Assembly: GCF_019679435.2 (NCBI RefSeq) | Contig: NZ_CP139781.1 | Coordinates: forward strand, 4,373,753-4,437,752 | Source: Actomonas aquatica | GTDB taxonomy: Bacteria; Verrucomicrobiota; Verrucomicrobiia; Opitutales; Opitutaceae | Direction: 5' to 3' | Length of the DNA: 64,000 nt | The notes under the pieces: generated by a model | Seen by the model: the letters and a program-made list of their open reading frames with translations, nothing else | Told to the model about the DNA's origin: nothing | Database searches by the model: none | Translations under genes and position numbers: made by a program | Shown here: piece after piece, positions 52,626 to 61,200 of the stretch | How the letters are laid out: every line of letters starts with the position of its first letter | Numbering within the stretch: the stretch's first letter is position 1

Positions 52626-52966
52626 CCGCGCACTGGGAGGATCACGGCGAGAATCAGGATGATGGCCGCGGCGGAGCCGAGGCCGAGCCCGAGGAGCCAC
52701 GGACGGCGCATCGCGGCGATGCGTTTGAGCCAAGCGGTGTGCAGCGCCAGGTGGGCGAGCACCATGGCGCCCATGGCGTAACCGACCCAGGTGTGGATCC
52801 CGCCCCAACCGTGGCGGCTGAGACCGAGAATGGTGAGGTCGTGGTAGGCGCGCCCTTGGGGCAGGCGTTCGGCCATGATCCAGCCGGAGCCCATCATGAA
52901 AGCGCCCGCCAGCAGCAGCGCGAGGTTGAGGGTGCGATTGAGGAGGGTGCGGGTAGGGGCAGTCAC
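52622..52966 (-). CDS. Small membrane protein, cytochrome b561-like helices
   Basis: 114 residues from a GTG start (reading MTAPTRTLLNRTL). The longer ATG-started frame begins inside a REP-like repeat and is rejected. Three hydrophobic helices carry His in LGLSRHGWGGIHTWVGYAMGAMVLAHLALHTAW, an arrangement like DUF4405 or b-type cytochromes that bind haem between helices. It is convergent with the fusion gene and overlaps its stop by four bases. The function is uncertain. Confidence 0.6.
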   Translation of the reverse strand: MTAPTRTLLNRTLNLALLLAGAFMMGSGWIMAERLPQGRAYHDLTILGLSRHGWGGIHTWVGYAMGAMVLAHLALHTAWLKRIAAMRRPWLLGLGLGSAAAIILILAVILPVRG

Positions 52967-53044
52967 AACCGTAAGATGACGGTGGTGAACCGGCGGGTGA
53001 CGTGCGAAGGGGCGGAGTGGTGGGGAGCGGGGGCGAGCGGGGGA

Positions 53045-53074
53045 CCACTCGCTCACGCTTGTAGCCACGGGGGG
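53045..53074 (+). repeat. REP-like palindromic repeat, family C, copy 2
   Basis: Matches 41419-41448 with one substitution; contains GTAGCCACGGGG. A GAGTGG...CCACTC pair flanks it on the left. It lies in the 118-base spacer between the small membrane protein gene and the methyltransferase stop. Confidence 0.65.
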
Positions 53075-53084
53075 CGGGACGAAA

Positions 53085-53735
53085 TCAGGCGGAGGGGCGT
53101 TGGCCGTGGAGTTGGAGGACGGCGGCGCGGCCGGTGTGGCCGGTGCCTTCGACGACGTCGCGCTCGATTTCCTGGGCGGTGAGCCAGGTGAGGCCGGGGA
53201 ACTCAGTCACGATCTCGGCCCGGCGCATGAGCAGGGGCGGGTTGTTGATGGGGCCGCCGGTGCGGTGGTTCAGCTGCTCCGGGGTGTAGGCTTCGAGAAT
53301 GAGGTGGCCCCCGGGGCGCAGGCCGGCGGCGGCGCGGGCGTGAACCTGGCGGCGCAGGTCGGGCGGCAGGTGGCAGAAGATGGAGACCACGGCGTCCCAA
53401 GCGCCGGGGGCGATGGTGAAGGTGGCGAGGTCGGCGGTGAGGGTGGTGATGCTCACACCATGTTGGGCGGCGAGTTCGCGGGCCTTGGCGAGGCCGGTGG
53501 CGCTTTGGTCGACGGCGGTGACAGTGTGGCCGAGGCGGGCGAGGTGGACGGCGTTGCGACCTTCGCCCTCAGCCAAGCAGAGCACCTTGGATTGGGGCGG
53601 CAGTGACGACGCGCAGGCAGCGAGGAAATCGTTGGGGGCGGTGCCAAACACGTAGTCGGTGCCGGCGGTGCCGTAGCGGTTGTCCCAAAAGTCGGAGCCG
53701 TAGGACGGAGGAGGCGTGGAATCGGAGTCGGACAT
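53085..53735 (-). CDS. SAM-dependent methyltransferase (TehB-like class I)
   Basis: 216 residues. FWDNRYGTAGTDYVFGTAPNDFL at the N-terminus and the SAM site VLCLAEGEGRNAVHLARLGHTVTAVDQS identify the TehB/thiopurine-like group. Also WDAVVSIFCHLP and LRPGGHLILEAYTPEQL. Such enzymes methylate small molecules or oxyanions such as tellurite; the substrate here is unknown. Its ATG overlaps the stop of the rhodanese gene by one base (TAATG), so the two are translationally coupled, which hints at sulfur or selenium/tellurium chemistry. Confidence 0.87.
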   Translation of the reverse strand: MSDSDSTPPPSYGSDFWDNRYGTAGTDYVFGTAPNDFLAACASSLPPQSKVLCLAEGEGRNAVHLARLGHTVTAVDQSATGLAKARELAAQHGVSITTLTADLATFTIAPGAWDAVVSIFCHLPPDLRRQVHARAAAGLRPGGHLILEAYTPEQLNHRTGGPINNPPLLMRRAEIVTEFPGLTWLTAQEIERDVVEGTGHTGRAAVLQLHGQRPSA

Positions 53736-54181
53736 TAAGGAGTGGATTTAGCGGGTGGTTCGTCGGCGGCGCGGGTGGGGAGATCGGCGGCTTGCCAGTC
53801 GCGGAAACCGCCGACGTTGGCGACGGTGAAGCCCTCGGCGGCGAGCGCGGCGGCGGCCTGGCCGGAGCGGTTGCCAGAGCGGCAGTAGAGGAGCAGCGGG
53901 GTGTGGTGGGCCTTGGCGTCGGCGAGGGTTTCGGCCCAGGCGGAGCGGTCGCCGCGGAGATTGCTGAGGGCGTGCAGGCGGGCGGGGGCGGCGACGCCGG
54001 TGTCGGCCCATTCGGCGGCTTCGCGGACGTCGATGAGGATGGCTTCACCGGCGGCGACTTGGGCGGCAGCTTCAGTCGGGGAGATGCGCGGGATGTTGGA
54101 TTGGGCGCAGGCGGTGAGGGCGAGGCAGCAGAGGCCGAGCAGGGCGGTGAAAAGGGAGTGACGGCGTGGGTGTGGGGTCAT
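53735..54181 (-). CDS. Rhodanese-domain lipoprotein
   Basis: 148 residues from MTPHPRRH; an ATG 18 bases upstream only adds MAHRAS. A lipobox LTAC follows a hydrophobic helix. The single rhodanese domain has AILIDVREAAEWADTG, active-site Cys in LLYCRSGNRSG and VGGFRDWQAADLP. It probably handles sulfane sulfur in the periplasm. It is coupled to the methyltransferase gene by TAATG. A REP-like copy lies 12 bases upstream. Confidence 0.87.
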   Translation of the reverse strand: MTPHPRRHSLFTALLGLCCLALTACAQSNIPRISPTEAAAQVAAGEAILIDVREAAEWADTGVAAPARLHALSNLRGDRSAWAETLADAKAHHTPLLLYCRSGNRSGQAAAALAAEGFTVANVGGFRDWQAADLPTRAADEPPAKSTP

Positions 54182-54193
54182 GCTCGCACGGTG

Positions 54194-54227
54194 GGCCACG
54201 CTTTCGCTTTGCTCAAGCGCAGCTACG
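54194..54227 (-). repeat. REP-like repeat, family A, copy 2
   Basis: Identical over 34 bases to 47955-47988. A second GTAG-containing stretch (CCGCAGCTACGG) follows at about 54251. The copy lies just upstream of the rhodanese gene start. Confidence 0.8.
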
Positions 54228-54256
54228 AATTGCGGGGCGTGGTGGGGAAACCGCAG

Positions 54257-55054
54257 CTACGGGGTGGTGGGCTCGGGGAGGGGGACGGTTTGGGGGCCGT
54301 GGGTATCGGTGCCGAGGTTTTGCAGGGCGAGGTCCACGAGCACGGGAAAAGGCGTGGGCGGATCGCCGGCGGGTTGGTCGCTCATGGCTTCCACGAGCCA
54401 GAGTTCGCCGTCGTCGTCGGCGTGGGCGGGGGAGGTCGTGCGGGTGGCCCAGAGGGCGAGCACGTTGCGTTGGCGGAGGACGGTGCGCTGAGGGATGTTG
54501 GAATCGAAGCGGGCTTCGTCGGTCACGTTGTCACCGAGGTTGCCGGTCATGATGACTTCGCCTTCCGGCCCGAGGATCATCTCGCCGGAACCGTGGCGGT
54601 CGTCGTGCATGAGACGGTTGTAGCGGCCGATCATGCCAGCGGCGTTTTTGTAGCGCAGGGAGTCGGGGTTGTCGGCGGCGGGTGGACCTTCGAGGGAGCC
54701 GACTTGTTGTTCCTGGTGCAGGTCGGTAATGGCGGCGATCCAAACGATGGCATCCGGGGACGCGTCGGCGACGGCGGGGGTGAAGCCTTGGCGGGCGAGG
54801 GTGGCGAAGAGCGCGGAGAGGTCGGGCTGGATGAGGTCGCGGCTCTTGGCGTTGACGTAGCGCAGGGTGTAGGTGCGCGGCTCGGTCGCGGCTGGCGTCG
54901 GTGTATCCGTGGTAGCCATACGCGGGGCGCGGGCGGCTTGGACGGTGAGGGAGGACGCGGTGTGGGAGGTTGTCGTCTCGCAGCCGGCGAGCAGGAAGGC
55001 GATGCCGGTCAGGGCGAGGAGGAGGGGCTGGACGCGCGGGGTGGGGTGTGGCAT
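54257..55054 (-). CDS. Hypothetical lipoprotein
   Basis: 265 residues. The lipobox LAGC (Cys about 25) follows LLLALTGIAFL. After a Thr/Ala/Pro linker the body resembles DUF4136-like periplasmic domains in outline: YTLRYVNAKSRDLIQPDLSALFATLARQGFTPA, PDAIVWIAAI, QRTVLRQRNVLALWATRT. No catalytic motif. It lies alone between the rhodanese and RND genes. The product is probably anchored to the inner or outer membrane. Confidence 0.65.
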   Translation of the reverse strand: MPHPTPRVQPLLLALTGIAFLLAGCETTTSHTASSLTVQAARAPRMATTDTPTPAATEPRTYTLRYVNAKSRDLIQPDLSALFATLARQGFTPAVADASPDAIVWIAAITDLHQEQQVGSLEGPPAADNPDSLRYKNAAGMIGRYNRLMHDDRHGSGEMILGPEGEVIMTGNLGDNVTDEARFDSNIPQRTVLRQRNVLALWATRTTSPAHADDDGELWLVEAMSDQPAGDPPTPFPVLVDLALQNLGTDTHGPQTVPLPEPTTP

Positions 55055-55065
55055 GGCGGCGGGGC

Positions 55066-55091
55066 GACCGGGGTCGACGACCCCGGCTACA
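55066..55091 (-). repeat. REP-like palindrome, family B, copy 2
   Basis: CCGGGGTCG and CGACCCCGG form a perfect 9-bp hairpin around one base, preceded on the minus strand by GTAG. It matches the copy at 9016-9040. It lies between the RND permease stop and the lipoprotein gene. Confidence 0.7.
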
Positions 55092-58000
55092 GCGGTGGAG
55101 TGGCTTTGGGGGAGGGAGCGGAGCGGAAGGGGGTGAGGGCGCTGCGGGCGATGTTGGCGGCGTAGTTGCGCAGGTCGTCGAGCAGGAGGTAGAAGAGCGG
55201 CACCACGACGAGGGTGAGCACGGTCGACATGATGAGCCCGCCGATCATGGCGCGGCCCATGGGGGAGTAGGGCATGCCGATCATCTGGGAGTTGCCGAGG
55301 GCCATGGGGATGAGGCCGCAGACAGTCGTGCAGGTCGTCATGAGGATGGGACGCAGGCGTTGCTGGCCGGCTTGGACGAGGGCATCGAGGCGGGAGACAC
55401 CTTCTTCGCGGAGGCGGTTGGTGAGATCGACGAGCACGATGGCGTTGTTCACAACGACGCCGATGAGGATGACCATGCCGATCATGGCCATCATGTTCAT
55501 TTCGGTGCCGGTGATGAAGAGGGCCCAGTAGACGCCGAGGAAGGAGAAGGGCACGGCGATGATGACGGCGAGTGGCAGGATGAAGGACTCAAAGAGCACG
55601 CCCATGAGCAGGAAGACGAAGGTGATCGAAAGCAGCATGGCGAACTGCTGGGCCTGGTTGCTTTCCTGCAGGCGGACCCAGCGCAGGCCCTTGTCCCAGC
55701 GGTAGCCGCGGGGCATGGGGAAGTCTGCCATGACCTCGTCGACCTGGGCCATGACCTTTTGGTATTGGGGCATGGTGGTGCGGGCGGTGACGTTGAGGGT
55801 GGTGAGGCGGTTTTGGCGGGAGATTTGGCCGAGGGTTTTTTCGACGGTGAGATCGGCGACGGATTCGAGCGGCACCTCGCGTCCGTTTTCGGTGAAGAAG
55901 GTCATGGATTTGAGGTCGTCGATGCGCTGGTTTTCGGCGTCTTCGAGCTGCACCTGGATGCGCACATCGCGGCCGTCGGGGGCGTAGTAGCGGCCGACCT
56001 CCATGCCGCGCATGGAGTAGGAAATGGAACCGGAGACCTGGCGCGGGTCGACGCCGAGTTCGCGGGAGCGATCGCGGTTGATTTGGACCTGCAGCTCGTT
56101 GCCGCCGCGTTCCATGGAGGTCTCGACGCCGAGGACGCCGTCGATGGAGCGGAGGCGGTCGGCGGCTTGTTCGGCGAGGCCCATGAGGGTGGAGGTGTCG
56201 TCGCCGTAGAGGGTGATGGTGATGCGGCCCACGCCGCCGGAGTCGCCCCAGCGGCGGGTGCGGAACTCCACGCCGGGCGGGGTCTCGAAGTTGTCGCGGA
56301 AGTGTTTTTCAATCTCCGGCTTGGTCATTTGGGGTTTTCGCAGGCCGAGGCCGACGAGGGAGTTGTGCCAGACGACCTCATACCACTCGGACGGTTCGTT
56401 GTCCTGGAAGCGGGCTTGGACGCGGCCGTTGGAGCGACCGAAGCGGGTTTCGATGCTGGAGAAGTTGTAGGTGTCCTTGTTGGCCTGGAGGTAGTCCTCG
56501 ACCGTTTTCATGAAGGCGTCGGATTCGGCGAACTCGTTGCCGGAGGGCAGTTCGAAGAAGAAACGCATGTTGTTCTCTTCGTCGCCGCCCTGGTCGCGGG
56601 CCTGTTTCACCTGGCTGATGGGAATCGCGATGGTGCAGAAGGTGGCGAGCACGATGAGGCTGGCTTCGATGCGGTGGTGAAGGGTCCAACGCAGCACCGA
56701 GGTGTAGTGACGGCGCATCCAACCGATGGTCTTGGGCTCGTGGTGGCGGTGACCGCGGGACAGGCGTTTGGACGCGAGCGGCACGAAGACGAGCGCGATG
56801 AAAAGGGATGCGAGGAGCGAGGCGATGACCGGCATGCCGATGCGCAGCATCCAGAAGGAAAACTCGGCGTCGTCGCTCATGAGGATGAGCGGCAGGAACA
56901 CGACAACGGTGGTGAGCGTGGCCATGGTCACGGCGAGACCGACCTCGCCGGCGCCGCTGATGGCGGCCTGGGTGGCTTCGCCGCCGAGCTGCCGTTTGCG
57001 GTAGATGTTTTCGGTGATGACGATGGCGTTATCGACCACGAGGCCGACGCTGAGGAGCAGGCCCATCATGGTGGCGAGGTTGAGCGTCCAACCCATGAAG
57101 TAGACCACCACGAGCGTGCACAGCAGGGAGAGCGGGATGGCGAGGGTGAGGATGCCGGTCATGCGCGGGGCGCGCAGGAAGGCATAGATGACGAGGGCGG
57201 CGAAGAATCCGCCCCACAGGCCGGTGGATTTGAGATTGTCGATGGACTCACGCACGTGCGTGCCCTGATCCCAGAAAACCTCGTAGCGCAGGCCGGCGAG
57301 TTGGGGGTCGGCGGTGAGTTCGTCGAGGGCGGCGCGGACACCGCGGGAGATGGCCTCGATGTTGCCGGTGGATTCGCGGGTGACCTCCATGCCGATGGCG
57401 GGGCGGCCGTCGATGCGGTAGGCCCAGTCGCGTTCGCTGGAGCGGTAGCGCACGTCGGCGATGTCGCCGAGGGTGAGGCGGTGGGCGGGGTCGACGATAA
57501 GGGCGCGCATCTCTTCGACGGTGCGCAGGCGGCCGAGGGAGCGCACGTAGACCTTGCTGCCGCCCTCCATGATCCAGCCGCTGGAGAGGTCGAAGTTCTG
57601 ATTGCGGAGGAGTTGGATGAGGGTGTTGGGATCGATGCGGTGGGAGCGGAGGCGCTCGTCGATGAGGTCGATGCGGATCTCCTTGTTTTCGACGCCCCAG
57701 GTATCGACGTTGCCCACGCCATCGACGCGTTGCACGGCGGGTTCGATGACGGTTTCAAGGACGTAGGCCTTGTCGACGATCTGCTCGGGCAGATCGAGGA
57801 TGAGATACATGATGGGAATGTCGTTCTCGTCCCAGCGGCGCAGGCGGATGCGGTCGACGTCCTCGGGCATCTCGGGCATGAGGCGGTCCATGCGGTCCTG
57901 CAGGTCGGCGTAGGCGAGCTGCATATCGACGTCGTTTTGGAAGGTGATGCGGCTGAAGGTGCGGCCGGAGTTAACGAAGCTGTTGATCTCGCGAACGCCG

Positions 58001-58251
58001 CTGATGGTGCCGATGGCTTCCTCGATGGGGCGGGTGATCTTCTCTTCGATGTCGCGGGCGGAGGCGTTGCCGTAGCTCACATGCACGCCGAGGCTCTTGC
58101 CCTCCATGCCGGCGGGGAAGAGTTCGACGGGGATGCGTTGGTTGGCGATGAAGCCGACCACGAGGATGGCGCAGAGGATCATCAACACCGTCACCGGGCG
58201 GGTGACGGAGAAGCGCGGCAGGGAATAGGCGATGGGTTCGCGGGGGCGCAT
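55087..58251 (-). CDS. RND efflux permease, normal length
   Basis: 1054 residues, the usual size of AcrB-type pumps. N-terminal TRPVTVLMILCAILVVGFIA, porter-domain FPAGMEGKSLGVHVSYGNASARDIEEKITRPIEEAIG, and TM4 with the proton-relay Asp in LLSVGLVVDNAIVITENI are present. The C-terminal half has GMVILIGVVVNNAIVLVDLTNRLREEG. It moves drugs or other amphiphiles out of the cell with an adaptor and an outer-membrane channel. It is the last of three genes in a minus-strand operon after the adaptor and the longer permease. Two distinct permeases suggest a heteromeric pump like MdtBC. Confidence 0.93.
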   Translation of the reverse strand: MRPREPIAYSLPRFSVTRPVTVLMILCAILVVGFIANQRIPVELFPAGMEGKSLGVHVSYGNASARDIEEKITRPIEEAIGTISGVREINSFVNSGRTFSRITFQNDVDMQLAYADLQDRMDRLMPEMPEDVDRIRLRRWDENDIPIMYLILDLPEQIVDKAYVLETVIEPAVQRVDGVGNVDTWGVENKEIRIDLIDERLRSHRIDPNTLIQLLRNQNFDLSSGWIMEGGSKVYVRSLGRLRTVEEMRALIVDPAHRLTLGDIADVRYRSSERDWAYRIDGRPAIGMEVTRESTGNIEAISRGVRAALDELTADPQLAGLRYEVFWDQGTHVRESIDNLKSTGLWGGFFAALVIYAFLRAPRMTGILTLAIPLSLLCTLVVVYFMGWTLNLATMMGLLLSVGLVVDNAIVITENIYRKRQLGGEATQAAISGAGEVGLAVTMATLTTVVVFLPLILMSDDAEFSFWMLRIGMPVIASLLASLFIALVFVPLASKRLSRGHRHHEPKTIGWMRRHYTSVLRWTLHHRIEASLIVLATFCTIAIPISQVKQARDQGGDEENNMRFFFELPSGNEFAESDAFMKTVEDYLQANKDTYNFSSIETRFGRSNGRVQARFQDNEPSEWYEVVWHNSLVGLGLRKPQMTKPEIEKHFRDNFETPPGVEFRTRRWGDSGGVGRITITLYGDDTSTLMGLAEQAADRLRSIDGVLGVETSMERGGNELQVQINRDRSRELGVDPRQVSGSISYSMRGMEVGRYYAPDGRDVRIQVQLEDAENQRIDDLKSMTFFTENGREVPLESVADLTVEKTLGQISRQNRLTTLNVTARTTMPQYQKVMAQVDEVMADFPMPRGYRWDKGLRWVRLQESNQAQQFAMLLSITFVFLLMGVLFESFILPLAVIIAVPFSFLGVYWALFITGTEMNMMAMIGMVILIGVVVNNAIVLVDLTNRLREEGVSRLDALVQAGQQRLRPILMTTCTTVCGLIPMALGNSQMIGMPYSPMGRAMIGGLIMSTVLTLVVVPLFYLLLDDLRNYAANIARSALTPFRSAPSPKATPPL

Positions 58252-58253
58252 CT

Positions 58254-58290
58254 CGATGTAAGATGTTGGATGTTCGAGGTAAGAGGTGGA
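58254..58290. repeat. Degenerate TCTTACTTC-like spacer repeat
   Basis: The plus strand reads GATGTAAGATGTTGGATGTT then CGAGGTAAGAGG. On the minus strand CATCTTACATC lies directly before the shorter permease ATG. It resembles the spacers at 44757 and 62132 but is weaker. Confidence 0.45.
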
Positions 58291-58291
58291 C

Positions 58292-61200
58292 CTAGCTGTT
58301 TACCTTCCGGTGGCCGCCGAATTGGGCGTAGAGGGTGGGGACGATGACGAGGGTGAGCACGGTGGAGAGGGCCAGACCGGCGATGACGGTGATGGCCATG
58401 GGCGTGCGGATCTCGGAGCCCTCACCGAGACCGAGGGCCATGGGCGCGAGGCCGAGCACGGTGGTGAGGGTGGTCATGAGGATGGGGCGGAGGCGGGCGC
58501 GACCGGCTTCGATGATGGCTTCGGTGCGCTCGATGCCGCGGTCCTGCAGGGTGTTGATGTAGTCGATGAGCACGATGGCGTTGTTGACCACGATGCCGGC
58601 GAGGATGATGAGGCCGATGAAGACCATGATGCTCACGGAGGTGCCGGTGAGGTAGAGCGCGCCGATGACGCCGATGAGGGCGAGGGGCACGGTCATCATG
58701 ATGAGGAAGGGCTGGATGAGCGACTCGAACTGGCTCGCCATGACGATGTAGACGAGGAACAGGGCGAGGGCGAAGGCGAGGAGCAGGCTGTTGATGGAGG
58801 TCTGCATTTCCTCGTTCTGGCCGGAGACGGCGTAGTCAAAGCCGGTGGGGAAATCGATGCTCTCCATCACGGACACGATTTCGCGCGAGACGGTGGCGAG
58901 GTCGGCGCCGGAGAGGTTGGCGTAGATGACGGCGGTGCGGGTCTGATCGATGCGGCGGATCTCGCTGGGACCTTCGGACACGCGCAGGTCGGCAACGGCG
59001 GAGAGCGGGATAGGGATCTCGCCGCCGGGATTGACGATGAGTTGGGAGAGTTCGGCGAGACCGAGACGGTCGTCTTCCTGGAGGCGCACGAGGATGTCGA
59101 TGAGGCGCTCGGCCTGGCGGTATTCGGTGGCGACGTCGCCCTGAACCTTGTTGCGCACGAGTTCGGCGACGGTGCGCAGGGAGAGGCCGTATTCGGCGAG
59201 GCGGTCGCGGTGGTAGATGATGCGAATCTCGGGGTTGCCGGATTGGAGCGAGGAACGCACGTCGACGAGGCCGGGGATTTCGGCGAGGCGGGCCTCGGCG
59301 GTGCGGGAGAGGTTTTTGAGGGTCTCCAACTCGTGTCCGCGCACTTCGACTTCGACCGGGCTCTTGAAAGAGAAGAGCGCGGGGTAGGTGACCTCGAGTT
59401 TGAGTTCGGGGAAGTCGCGGAACTTTTGGCGAATGCGTTCGATGACGGCCTCCTCGGCGGAGAGGGGCGTGCCGGTCTTGAGACGCACGGTGAGGCGGGC
59501 GGTGTGTTCGCCGGCTTCGGAGGCGCGGGTGGCGTTGTCTTCGGCGCCGGCGGTGAGGGCGGTGAGGGCGACCTCGGGTTCCACGCGGACGGCCTCGTCG
59601 ATCAGGTTGGTGACCTCGTAAGTGCGTTCGAGCGGCGTGCCGACGGGCAGGGTGATATCGAGGTTAAACTCGCCCTGGTGGACTTGGGGAATGAGTTCGC
59701 GGCCGAGGCGCGGTAGGAGGAGCAACCAGCAGGCGGCGAAGAGCGCGGCGGCGGTGCCCATGACAGCCCAGCGTTGATCGAGGGCGCGGCGGAGGATGCG
59801 CGGGTAGGTGTTTTGCAGGAGGTCGAAGCCGCGGTTGAAGGTGGCGAGACCGGGGGCGACGAGCGGCTGGAGGACGAGCGCACCGAGGCGGATGATGAGC
59901 AGGACGGTGGCGGCGATCCAGAGGGCGATGGCCTGCAGAACGGTGCTGGCGGTGCGGATGAAGAGGGTGAAGACGAAACGCAGCAGCAAGAAGGGCAGCA
60001 CGAACACAACGAAGAGCGCGCGGATAGCTTTGAAGAACAGGTTGCGCCCGCGACTGATCCACGCGGCGAAGGTTGCGCAGCCGGAGCCGAACGCGGTGGC
60101 GGCGGTGAAGCGCAACAAGCCGGGCCAGATGACCTCACCCGCAAACGGACCGCAGCTGTCGTCGGCCAGCCAGCTGGTCAGGCGAGTCCAGAGCGAAGTG
60201 CCGGGGGCGGCTTTGCGGCCGAGGAGCCAGAGCAGGGGACTGAGGACGACGGCCAGCAGCGATATCAGAATTTTGGATACGAGGGCGACGGGCAGCAGGA
60301 GCACCCAGAGGGTGCGCACGAGGTAGAGGCCGATGCCGGTGACGGTGTCGCGCAGACGTTGGCCCCAGGACTCGTTGGCGGTGGCGCGGGGGAATTGGAG
60401 GAACTGCCCCTGGGCGAGTTTTTCGCCGACGGCCTGGCTGTTGCCGGTGAAGTCGCGCGAGGCGAGCATGGGGATGAAGAACAGCGCGGCGAAGAGGGAG
60501 GCCAGCAGGGAGAAGACGACGGTGAGGGCCATGTCGCCGAAGACCTGGCCGGCGACCCCTTCGACGAACACGATCGGGAAAAAGACGGCGACGGTGGTGG
60601 CGGTGGACGCGGTGACGGCCATGCCGACCTCGCTGACGCCGCGGACGACGGCGGTCTGCAGGTCGTCGCCCTCCTCGCGACAACGGTAGATGCTCTCGAG
60701 GACGACGATGGCGTTGTCGACAAGCATGCCGACGCCGAGGGCGAGACCGCCGAGCGAGATGATGTTGAGGGAAACCCCGGTCATGAACATCGGCGCGAAG
60801 GTGGCGACGATGGAAATGGGGATGCAGATACCGATGATGAGGGTCTGGCCGAGGTTGCGCAGGAAGACGAAGAGCACGCCGACGGCGATGATGGCGCCGA
60901 AGATGGCGTTGTTCTTCACCTCATCGATGGAGTTGCGGATGAAGATGGATTGGTCGGCGAGGGTCTGGATGCTCGAGTCGGCCGGGAGCTGGAAGGCCAC
61001 GAAGTCGGTGTTGGCGCGGTGGCGGAGGACGCGCTGGGCCTCGGCTTGGCGGGCGGCGAAACCGGCGCCGCCGGGGCCACCCCGACCGCCGGGGGCGCGG
61101 GCGGAAGCGGCGGCGGCCTGCATCTGTTTGCGCTCTTCGGCGGTGGGCGGGGGCAAGGAACCGTCGGGCGGGAGCGTGGCGACGTAGGCCTGTTGGGCGG

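Noticed and set aside
54970-58347. A long open frame (about 1,125 codons) antisense to the shorter RND permease
   Set aside because: It is the complement of a clear pump gene, is rich in Gly, Asp, Glu and His as expected from GC-rich complement reading, and has no family motif. Similar antisense frames at 515-2368, 24644-27670 and 59774-62137 were dropped for the same reason.
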